Under the pieces are notes generated by a model. The model searched no databases. It was not told the origin of the DNA and was given only the letters and a program-made list of their open reading frames with translations. Position numbers and translations under genes: made by a program. This document shows positions 7,999 to 15,440 of a stretch of DNA of 64,000 nt, one piece after another (the first letter of the stretch is position 1; each line of letters begins with the position of its first letter). The stretch is from an uncultured Vicinamibacterales bacterium (GTDB lineage: Bacteria > Acidobacteriota > Vicinamibacteria > Vicinamibacterales > UBA8438), in NCBI GenBank assembly GCA_958295905.1, contig OY282382.1, positions 2,008,001 to 2,072,000 of the forward strand, given 5' to 3'.

Positions 7999-10503
7999 TC
8001 ACTTCCGTGAGCTGCTCTTGATCAGTAGGTTGGCTTTGTATCTAATATCCAAGTTTTGGAAAATGCGCTGTCGTAGTGCAAACTCAATGTCGTGGGTGTT
8101 TGCGTATATCTGAATCACAAGCGACAATAATCGTTCAGCTACCGTATTTTTGTTCCTCTTTAGTTCATCGATCAAATCAATGAAGTGATCTACATCTTTC
8201 TTTGTCAATTTCTTTGCCGTGTCAAGCAAAAAGAAAAACCCAAGCAGTTTGCGAGCAGTTGTGTTGTGGCCCAATGAGACATGTACCACTTCCCTTAGCT
8301 CTGGCTTGCGGATCGAAATACCAATTCTTCGAAGCAAACGGAATATCGCCATAAAAGCCAGCGCGCGAATGCTTTTTCGTATAAGCAGATCGAGTTTCTG
8401 AGGATTATCGTTCGATCGCTTCGCTTCCTCGCCGACTCTGTTTATACAATAGTCTTCCAATGCCTGTATGCTCTCTCGATTGATACAAATGCTGACTAAA
8501 CGAAGGCCCGCGTTGCAGATTACGTTGACGATTTCGCCAATTTTTTCCCGCGGCAAGCTGCCATACTTGTTTCTCAGTATTTGTCCTAGGATCTCCATGT
8601 TTTTTAACGATCGATAGACATCGACCATTGCCTCTTCTGAGTCAAAATCTTCCGCTTTGTCCTTGTTGTCTTCATTTTTATCCCTATATTCCCGTTGTAG
8701 TCTTCTCTCCGTTTCGACCGGTTTGTTTGAAAGCAGTTGTTCTGGTAGGCTCTGGAGTGCTTTCTCTAACAGTCGAGTTTCTTCTGTGTCTAGTGTCGCG
8801 GGACTCGTTTCATTGAGTGCGGCCATCGTGCGGGACGAAAGGTTTTCGACCAGTTCTTCATCTTGGGTATGATGGGTCATGAAAATGAGAACGAACGCAT
8901 TTTTCTTTATGTAGCTCTTCTCAATTAGATCTTCTATCAGTCTCTTGCAGTTTGCACTGTTTCTAGCCAAGTAGTAGCCCAGGAAGAAATAATATGCGAA
9001 CGCGTAGCGAAAACTGTAACAATCATTGGTTTTTCGAAGGATTGACTTAGTGTCTTTCGTTAGTCGTGCGACTGTTGTGGTTTTTACGATGTATTGAGCT
9101 TCGTATTTATTTAAGAAATCGTCGAATTCTCTTTGCGAGCAAGAGTCGGAGTTGTTGCGCAGCATTTCATTCGAAAGATGACCGAGAAAATTAAATGACG
9201 AATCTATGTCGTCGCCATGTATTTCGCTTCCGATCAAGTTTGCCGTGATGAGGGATTGATAACAATGGCCGTATGCTGTTATTTGCAGGCCTTGGGGCAT
9301 AAATGCTTCGTATGTTTGCAGTATAGACAGTATGTAAAATGGATAGCGGGGAACAATCCTGCTGTGATGTATGATGGAATTCAGTCGGTCTTCTATCTGA
9401 TCTATAACTCCGTGAGTAATCGACGTCGCGTTTCTGGAAGGGGAGCCGAGGGTTTTCCACTTTCGTATGAGTTCTTCCTGTTGCACGTGGCTCAGTGAAT
9501 TTATGGATAGAACTTCAAAGTTGGCGAACCTCTTTTCGTCTCTGAAGAATGAAATATGTTCATCTTCCGGTATTGTTATGAATATTCTCGTGAAGTTCTC
9601 TATTGCAAAGTCAATAAACTGCAAGCGAGACGCGTTTGTGAAGTCGTCTATAATTAGTGTTTTGTTTTCTTGTCTTTTCCAGAAACGATAAGAGCCGCGG
9701 AATTGCTCTTGGAATTTCTTGGTAATGAGATCGTCGTGGTGCAACGGGCTAGTGATGTCAGTGCCTGACAGGAGGATGGCCGCGTTTCTGTGATTGCAGT
9801 TGTCGAGAAAGAGTTTTCTGCATACCACGGTTTTGCCGCTCTTGTCGTCGCCTCGTAGGATTATGAATTTTCCAAGTGTCCAAATGTCTTCAAAGTTCCT
9901 GATTCTAATTCGAGCGTCTTCTTTGCCTTGTAAAATTGCTATACGCTCTTTTTCGTGGATGATGGTTGGAAAAACAAAAATATCATCTAGCCTTGTGGTT
10001 TCGTTGTTTTGTGATATGAATTCTATTTCAGTTAGGGTGTTTTTGACGGTCTCTCTTAATGAAAACGAAATTTTCTCAATGGTTTTCTTGATGCCCTTAT
10101 ATGTATTTAAAAAGGCTGCGTCTCTGTCATTCCACTGGGATATGGGCTTTCCGTCCTCGGGAAGAGCTAACAACGCGGATATTCCGGAGTGGTCTTGCCA
10201 TGAGCAAGGTTTCACAATTATAGGCACAACAGATACAAGTTTCTCTTGCTTGAGGCTTAGTGCTCTTTCTGTTTCGTTTTGACATTCAGGAGATGCAAGA
10301 AAATCGGGACTGACCAGTAGCAGGATTACGTCTGCTTCTATCATGTGTGAATCTATTTCTCTGTGGATCTCTTGGCCTGGCGTGATTTTTCTGTCGTGCC
10401 ATTGTCGAATAAGTCTGTCATTCTTCAATATTGAGAGGTGGACTTCAAGTTTGTTTCGAAAGTATTCGTCCTTGTGAGAGTAGCTGTAGAATAGCGAGAC
10501 CAT
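7999..10503 (-). CDS. TIR-STAND NTPase, probable anti-phage defence protein
   Basis: An 834-residue protein in DNA far richer in A+T than its neighbours. Residues 1-130 are a TIR domain (VSLFYSYSHKDEYFRNKL; catalytic Glu likely in SPDFLASPECQNETERAL, 69-82). A STAND-type NTPase follows: Walker A GDDKSGKT (218-225), Walker B TLIIDDF (282-288), then QQEELIRKWKTLG and the family-like RYPFYILSILQ and ITAYGHCYQSLITANL. The long alpha-helical C-terminus (450-834) is probably the sensor. The ATG at 10503 opens directly on the TIR fold. From family knowledge, ligand-driven assembly would activate NAD+ cleavage and stop growth of the infected cell. Base composition and the IS-rich setting point to transfer. 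The trigger is unknown. Confidence 0.85.
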   Translation of the reverse strand: MVSLFYSYSHKDEYFRNKLEVHLSILKNDRLIRQWHDRKITPGQEIHREIDSHMIEADVILLLVSPDFLASPECQNETERALSLKQEKLVSVVPIIVKPCSWQDHSGISALLALPEDGKPISQWNDRDAAFLNTYKGIKKTIEKISFSLRETVKNTLTEIEFISQNNETTRLDDIFVFPTIIHEKERIAILQGKEDARIRIRNFEDIWTLGKFIILRGDDKSGKTVVCRKLFLDNCNHRNAAILLSGTDITSPLHHDDLITKKFQEQFRGSYRFWKRQENKTLIIDDFTNASRLQFIDFAIENFTRIFITIPEDEHISFFRDEKRFANFEVLSINSLSHVQQEELIRKWKTLGSPSRNATSITHGVIDQIEDRLNSIIHHSRIVPRYPFYILSILQTYEAFMPQGLQITAYGHCYQSLITANLIGSEIHGDDIDSSFNFLGHLSNEMLRNNSDSCSQREFDDFLNKYEAQYIVKTTTVARLTKDTKSILRKTNDCYSFRYAFAYYFFLGYYLARNSANCKRLIEDLIEKSYIKKNAFVLIFMTHHTQDEELVENLSSRTMAALNETSPATLDTEETRLLEKALQSLPEQLLSNKPVETERRLQREYRDKNEDNKDKAEDFDSEEAMVDVYRSLKNMEILGQILRNKYGSLPREKIGEIVNVICNAGLRLVSICINRESIQALEDYCINRVGEEAKRSNDNPQKLDLLIRKSIRALAFMAIFRLLRRIGISIRKPELREVVHVSLGHNTTARKLLGFFFLLDTAKKLTKKDVDHFIDLIDELKRNKNTVAERLLSLVIQIYANTHDIEFALRQRIFQNLDIRYKANLLIKSSSRK

Positions 10504-10551
10504 TTGCTGCCCTTTCTCTGTGCTCCCCCCGCCCCGGGGCAAGTCGACGTC

Positions 10552-10598
10552 ACTATAGCACGTGACGGGGAAAACGGGAAACGGGAAACGGGAAACGG
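10552..10598 (-). promoter_or_regulatory. Candidate promoter and heptamer array upstream of the TIR gene
   Basis: On the minus strand a TATAGT box (10552-10557) lies about 49 bp before the start codon. Directly upstream of it are three perfect tandem heptamers (GGGAAAC on the plus strand, 10576-10596) preceded by the variant GGGGAAAAC (10567-10575). The array sits where the -35 region or an activator site would be. Its function is inferred from position only. Confidence 0.4.
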
Positions 10599-10948
10599 TC
10601 GTGAGCAGAGAGCCGACGGGATTCACCGCGCCACGGCGCGTCGCGTCGCGTGCCGAAGTCGCGGCTTCGGTGCCAGTGGCACGCGTCGCCGCTCAGATGG
10701 CACCATTAGCCGGATCGCCTTTGGGTACGGCTCTTTCGTCGACGGCCCAGTTCTCTGCGAGCGGCATGGCAAGAGCCACTTGATCCGGTAGAAGGCGAGG
10801 GTGAGGAGGGCGGTGGGGGCGGATCGGTGATGGGAAGTACTGTCCCATCAGGGTGTGGCAGGGGGATGCGATGGCATGTCCGGTCTCAGTGCTTGAGGTG
10901 ACGGCGTAGGAGAAGCGCGGAGATGGAGCGTCGAGTTGCAGCCTCGAC
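10599..10948. other. Non-coding stretch between the TIR gene and the IS630 relic
   Basis: No gene supported. A purine-rich word, GAAGGCG then TGAGGAGGGCGGTGGGGG (about 10792-10818), recurs almost unchanged at 50118-50145, so this may be part of another relic. Confidence 0.4.
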
Positions 10949-11450
10949 GACCCCGGCGCGCGACTGTGTAACCGGGCGCAGATCATGCTCTTGCGGAGCG
11001 AGGGCGTTCGGCAGCAGGAGGTCGCCTCCCGCTTGGTGTAGTGCACCGAGCGTGACGAAGTGGTTTTGGCCGAGAAGGGCTGGATGGTCTCAAGGACGAG
11101 CCGGGTCGAGGCGTCAATCCGTCGATTCCGCTCGCTACTATCCGGCGAGTGGATCGAGGAGGCGGGCAAGGCACCGGCAGGCCGGCAGCGCTGGAGCACC
11201 CGCTCGCTGGCTCGGAAGGTCGGCATCTCGGCCCACAGCGTGGCGCGTATCTGGCAGAGCCAAGATCTCCAAGCCGCATCGTGTGCGCACCTTCAAGGTC
11301 TCCCGGGACAAGAAGTTCGAGGAGAAGTTCTGGGATGTCGTGGATCTATCTGGATCCCCCCGAGAAGTCGCTGATGTTGTGCTGCGACGAGAAGACGCAA
11401 TATCCGAACGCGGACGCACGACTACATCCGACACGGTACTGTGACGTTGT
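10949..11450 (+). pseudogene. IS630-family transposase relic, several frameshifts
   Basis: Pieces of an IS630 transposase appear in order but in different frames: ARLCNRAQIMLLRSEGVRQQ and EVASRL (helix-turn-helix region), WSTRSLARKVGISAHSVARI then WQSQ, KPHRVRTFKVSRDKKFEEKF, DPPEKSLMLCCDEKTQ (an Asp of the DDE core), and HDYIRHGTVTL. Stops and shifts lie between them, so no functional protein is possible. The DNA matches the usual order of the family over its N-terminal two thirds. Confidence 0.75.
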
Positions 11451-11567
11451 GCACAGCACGACGCCCTTGCCGTCGAAGGTGAGCACGACAATCGGGTGGC
11501 CTGCTATCCGCCGCGTGGCGGGCTTCGTAGAGGCGTTGAAGTCCTTTTACGATCCGCTCTGCGACTC

Positions 11568-12009
11568 CGGTGATGGACCTGATCAGGAGCCACCTGGGCA
11601 GCCAACCGCTCTTTGCGGCGGGAGCCGGGGTCTTTGCCGTCGTCGCGCTGCTCCTGGCCGCGCTCGGACTATACGCGCGGGCCAGCCAGGGGCTCGCGTT
11701 GCGGGGCCGGGAAATCGGCATCGGGATGGCGCTTGGGGGCGAGCGTGCGGCGCATCGCGTTCGAGTCGGCTCCTCCCTTGGGTGTCCTCTACGCGGCGGG
11801 GGTGGGCCTGGGGACGGGGTTGCTGCTGCTCCCGGGTCGACGATACGCGCGGCTATCGTACCGCCCCTCCCGGGGGGCGGTATCCCCCGTTGTGGGTGGT
11901 TGCGGCGGCCTCCGCCGCGGTGCTGCTCGCGGCGTTCGCGGCGGCATGCTGCCGCCCCATCCGCCGAGCGACCCGCGTCGACCCTGCCGATTCGTTGCGG
12001 GTCGACTGA
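11568..12009 (+). pseudogene. Relic of an FtsX/ADOP-type ABC transporter permease C-terminus
   Basis: Three frames in turn give the last 150 residues of a MacB/FtsX-like permease: FAAGAGVFAVVALLLAALGL and ALRGREIGIGMALG, then ASVRRIAFESAPPLGVLYAA, then LWVVAAASAAVLLAAF with the ending RRATRVDPADSLRVD. That ending and the REIGIGMALGAS motif are typical of the duplicated orphan permeases common in Acidobacteriota. Two frameshifts and loss of everything upstream make it a pseudogene. Confidence 0.75.
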
Positions 12010-12102
12010 CACCGGAGAATCACGTGCTCGGCACCTGCCCGGAAGTCCGCGTCGATCGCGCTCCCGCAGCAGTCGCCGCCGCCTGATCGCCTCCTCCTGC
12101 CG

Positions 12103-13488
12103 TCACTCCGTCGCGGGCTTCGACAGGTTCTGGCTGTCGATCGAGTACTTGATCCACCCCTCGAACATCTCGTCCCAGCTCTGTTCGCCCCAGTAGACCT
12201 CGCGGTGCGGGGCCGGGTTGTACCGGTTCCGGGGCGAGTTGTCGTAGTGCCCCTCGACGATCAGCCGGCTGCCGGCGGGGATGCGCAGGGGCTCGACGAG
12301 CTCGAACTCGGTCTGCCAGTTGAAGTCGTAACGGGGGACGTCGAGCAGGACCTCGTCGCGGCCGTCCGGCCAGACCAGCCGGAACCGCATGTCCTTGCCG
12401 CGCAGGTGCATGTGCGGCGAGATGGCATAGAAGGTGATGGGCTCGGCGACGTCGGTCTGCATGGTGATCGCCCAGTCGTCGGCGAAGGGCGGGATGACCG
12501 GGACCTCGCGCCGGGGCACCTCCCCGCCGTTGACGATGACCGGCAGGGTCCGGTCGGGCGTCGTCGGCAGCGGGCTCCCGATGGTGCGGGACAGCATCTC
12601 GTGGGTCACCGGTTCGTCCGAGAGCCAGATGCCGATGCGCGAGCGGTCGGTCTCGGGCCGGCCCGTCGCGTTGTAGTGCAGGCTCCACTGCAGCGCCCGG
12701 CCCGCCGGCACCCGCTTGGCGACCCCGGTGCGGAACATCTCGAACCCCCGCCCGGGCACGAAGCAGATCAGCTTGGTGGCGCCGCCGAGGGCGTTCGAGT
12801 CGCTGTTGCGGGCGGCGCGCAGGGCCTCGTCGGTCAGCGGCGCTCCCTGGGCGTCGTAGGGCCGCCCGTCGACGAGGACCGTGCCCGCGGGCAGGGTGGT
12901 GACGTTCACCGAGAGGTGGTGGACCACGCTGCGGTTCGACGGCAGCATCTCGATGGCGTTCGCGAACACGTCCTCCTCGAACGGAATCTCCGAGTACAGC
13001 GTGATGTACGGCAGCTCGCCCTGGGCGGGAATCTGCATCTCGACCGGCAACGGCAGGATGTGGTCGGGCGGCCGTCCGCTCGGGTGATGCCACTCGTTGT
13101 CCGAGAACGTCGGCAGCGGCGGCAGCGCCGACGCGTCGCCGAGCGGCGCGCCCCCGTCGACCCACGCCGCGATGGTGCCGATCTCGTCCTCGGTCAGCCC
13201 CCGCGCGTTGCGTACCGGCACCCCGCCGGGCGCCGCGTGCCACGGCGGCATCTCGCGCGACACCACCTTGTCCTTGATGGCCCGGCTCCACGGGCGCACG
13301 TCGCGGTACGTCAGCAGCGACATCGGGGCGATGTCGCCCGGCCGGTGACAGCTCACGCACTCCGCATAGAGGATCGGCGCGACGTCGGCCGCGAAGGTCG
13401 GCGTCTCCGCGGCGCCGGCCGGGACGCCGGCCGAGAGGATCGCGGGGAAGGCGGTGGAGGCGATGACGAAGTTCAGCCGGTTCTGCAT
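12103..13488 (-). CDS. Exported cytochrome c / copper monooxygenase-like protein
   Basis: A 461-residue secreted protein. A signal peptide (ending near AGAAETP) precedes a haem c site CVSCH (44-48) in a cytochrome c region with MPPWHA. The C-terminal half resembles copper type II ascorbate-dependent monooxygenases: SVVHHLSVN (187-195), QWSLHYNATG, ISPHMHLRGKDMRF (HMH 359-361) and EGHYDNSPRNRYNP supply the expected His ligands. The ATG at 13488 follows GGAGA and gives a good signal sequence. The substrate is unknown. It stands alone between the permease relic and the SPFH pair. Confidence 0.75.
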   Translation of the reverse strand: MQNRLNFVIASTAFPAILSAGVPAGAAETPTFAADVAPILYAECVSCHRPGDIAPMSLLTYRDVRPWSRAIKDKVVSREMPPWHAAPGGVPVRNARGLTEDEIGTIAAWVDGGAPLGDASALPPLPTFSDNEWHHPSGRPPDHILPLPVEMQIPAQGELPYITLYSEIPFEEDVFANAIEMLPSNRSVVHHLSVNVTTLPAGTVLVDGRPYDAQGAPLTDEALRAARNSDSNALGGATKLICFVPGRGFEMFRTGVAKRVPAGRALQWSLHYNATGRPETDRSRIGIWLSDEPVTHEMLSRTIGSPLPTTPDRTLPVIVNGGEVPRREVPVIPPFADDWAITMQTDVAEPITFYAISPHMHLRGKDMRFRLVWPDGRDEVLLDVPRYDFNWQTEFELVEPLRIPAGSRLIVEGHYDNSPRNRYNPAPHREVYWGEQSWDEMFEGWIKYSIDSQNLSKPATE

Positions 13489-13785
13489 GCCGCGTCTCCG
13501 TGAATCGAGCCGGGGGTCGCTGCCCCGTATGGTAGCAGCTATCGGGCCGTCCCCGGGCTCCCTCACCATATGGTCTCGAACAGAGTTCCCGCCTGATGGG
13601 CGCGCCCTTCCGCGATCGCCGCGCCCATCACAGGAACCTGCCCTATTCCCCTGGTTGGCGCGGGTGTTGCATTGGGATAGCGACCCGATGTCGAGTCACT
13701 CATGCGCAACCATGAGGGATACGGCGCAACTGGATGCGCTGCATCGTGCGCTGACGATTCGGGATCTGCGTTTGCCCGCGGACAA

Positions 13786-13915
13786 TCGCGGCTGAACAGG
13801 CCCCGGTGCGCTGCCTCCCGGTGGACGCCGAGGGGCCGACCTTGCCGCTCGTCGGGAACCGTTGCCGGTGCCGCGGTCGGCGACGAAGCCCGCGGACGCC
13901 GTCGATGAGGAGCCC
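13786..13915 (-). pseudogene. Fragment of a class III aminotransferase gene
   Basis: The stretch is clearly similar in DNA to 18225-18330, inside the intact aminotransferase gene; the first 17 bases (CGGCTGAACAGGCCCCG) are identical and the rest is about three quarters alike. Translated leftwards it gives FVADRGTGN, then pieces matching VGPRVQREAADRGLFSR of the intact protein, with shifts between frames. It is a short decayed copy about 4.4 kb from its relative. The DNA from 13489 to 13785 holds nothing I recognise. Confidence 0.6.
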
Positions 13916-13956
13916 GGGCGTGCGATTGCGCGTCCGGGGGAGTCCCCGCGCCGGGT

Positions 13957-14157
13957 TCACGACTTCGACGCGGATCCGTCCGGGGGGGCGGGCGAGTCCT
14001 TCCCGGGCGGCGGAAGCCGGCCCGCCTGCCGCAACGCCCGGCGCAGCACGAACTCGATCTGGCCGTTCACGCTGCGCAGCTCGTCGGCGGCCCAGCGCTG
14101 GAGGGCGGCGAGAACCTCCGGCTCGGTGCGCAGCAGGAACGGCCTCCGTGCAGGCAT
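13957..14157 (-). CDS. Arc-type ribbon-helix-helix protein
   Basis: A 66-residue protein: [20 protein letters not shown] gives the DNA-contacting strand and first helix, then [21 protein letters not shown] the second helix, and a Pro/Ser-rich tail. The size and the [12 protein letters not shown] motif fit Arc-like repressors. The ATG at 14157 lies 14 bp after the SPFH stop, so the two are almost certainly co-transcribed. It may regulate the SPFH promoter, where two GATATC sites lie one helical turn apart. Confidence 0.8.
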   Translation of the reverse strand: MPARRPFLLRTEPEVLAALQRWAADELRSVNGQIEFVLRRALRQAGRLPPPGKDSPAPPDGSASKS

Positions 14158-14171
14158 GGGGCGGTCCGCGT

Positions 14172-15047
14172 CTACTGGTAGAGCGAGCCGGCGTTCACCA
14201 CCGGCTGCGCGCCCTTGTCGCCGCACAGCACGACCAGGAGGTTGCTGACCATCGTGGCCTTGCGCTCCTCGTCGAGCTTGACGATCTGCTGGCTCGACAG
14301 CCGGTCGAGGGCCATCTCGACCATGCCCACCGCGCCCTCGACAAGCTCCGTCCGGGCCGCGACGATGGCCCCCGCCTGCTGGCGTTGCAGCATCGCGGCG
14401 GCGATTTCCTGCGCGTAGGCGAGGTGGGTGATGCGCGCCTCGATCACCTCGACGCCCGCCTTGTCGAGACGACCCTGGATCTCGGTCTGCAACTGCCCGG
14501 CGATTTCCTCCGTGTCGCCCCGCAGCGACTGGCGCCCCGCTTCGCGGGTGTCGTACGGATAGCGGGTCGCGAGATTCCGCACCGCCGACTCGCTCTGCAC
14601 CTGCACGAAGTCGGCGTAGTCGTCCACCTCGAAGCTGGCCTCGGCGGTATCCACCACCTTCCACACGACCACCGCGGCCATCTCGATGGGATTGCCGTCG
14701 ACGTCGTTGACTTTCGACCGCTCGGTTTCGAAGTTACGGACGCGCAGCGAGATCCGGCGTTTCGTGAACAGCGGGTTGGCCCACCGCAGACCCGGGTCCC
14801 TGGCCGTGCCCACGTAGCGGCCGAAGAGCTGCAGCACCCGGCCCTCGTTCGGGTTGACGACGAACAGCCCTATCAGCAGGAACACGATGATCGGCGCCGA
14901 GAGCAACGCGGTGAGACCGAGGATGCCAATCTGGCTGTTGTCCGAGACGTCGACGAGGAACAGGATGATGACCAACACGACAGCGGTGAGGAGGACGGCC
15001 AGCGCGAGCCAGCCCGACGGCGCGACGTGCACTCTCTCCTTGAGCAT
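14172..15047 (-). CDS. SPFH/band 7 membrane protein
   Basis: A 291-residue protein with two membrane segments (about 14-34 and 42-64) followed by an SPFH domain ([20 protein letters not shown], then [58 protein letters not shown] and [20 protein letters not shown]). Such proteins form large oligomeric scaffolds on the inner membrane, as stomatins and flotillins do. The start at 15047 is the only ATG that keeps both membrane segments. It is followed by the ribbon-helix-helix gene, a pairing seen in other bacteria. Confidence 0.88.
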   Translation of the reverse strand: MLKERVHVAPSGWLALAVLLTAVVLVIILFLVDVSDNSQIGILGLTALLSAPIIVFLLIGLFVVNPNEGRVLQLFGRYVGTARDPGLRWANPLFTKRRISLRVRNFETERSKVNDVDGNPIEMAAVVVWKVVDTAEASFEVDDYADFVQVQSESAVRNLATRYPYDTREAGRQSLRGDTEEIAGQLQTEIQGRLDKAGVEVIEARITHLAYAQEIAAAMLQRQQAGAIVAARTELVEGAVGMVEMALDRLSSQQIVKLDEERKATMVSNLLVVLCGDKGAQPVVNAGSLYQ

Positions 15048-15095
15048 GAACCTCTACTCCCGTCATGGACCCGCTTCGGGATGGGCGGGTTCGGT

Positions 15096-15125
15096 TTGAT
15101 TTCAATATGATATCACATAGATATC
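15096..15125. promoter_or_regulatory. AT-rich promoter/operator region of the SPFH-RHH operon
   Basis: The only AT-rich island in this neighbourhood lies 50-80 bp before the SPFH start. It contains GATATC twice (15109-15114 and 15120-15125), 11 bp apart, that is one helical turn, and a TGATATCA palindrome. This spacing suits paired dimers of a ribbon-helix-helix repressor such as the one encoded downstream; that link is inference. Confidence 0.4.
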
Positions 15126-15209
15126 GTTCCGGTTCTCGCCACAACGCTTCCGGCCACGCGGACCCGGGGTGATCCCGGCGGCGGGCCGGGCCGACCCTTC
15201 GTCGAGCTT

Positions 15210-15320
15210 CCTGCGGCTCGGGCCGGGCCGACCCTCTTGCGGAGCCCGACCTGCCCGCTCAGATGCCGTCGCCGGTCGTCAACCTGCGGCTCGGGCCGGG
15301 CCGACTCTCTTTGCGGAGCC
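15210..15320. repeat. 37/38-bp direct repeat, 73 bp apart
   Basis: CCTGCGGCTCGGGCCGGGCC and the following GACCCTCTTGCGGAGCC occur at 15210-15246 and, with two changes, at 15283-15320. A partial third copy may begin near 15182. It lies between the SPFH promoter and the oxygenase gene. Confidence 0.75.
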
Positions 15321-15354
15321 GGTTACCGGAAACTGCTGCGGGGACGACCTCCGG

Positions 15355-15392
15355 CCGCTCTCGGTGGCGACGCGGGGTTCACCACGGGTCGT
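15355..15392 (+). repeat. Interspersed repeat copy 1
   Basis: Copy of the short repeat with core CGGTGCGACGCGGGGT, a CGCCACGGGCTG-like end and CCGCTCT in front. It ends about 50 bp before the start of the 2OG-Fe(II) oxygenase gene. Confidence 0.6.
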
Positions 15393-15440
15393 GTGGTACG
15401 CTTGGCGGCCCGCCCGCGGACCCCAGGGAATGAACCGCCG

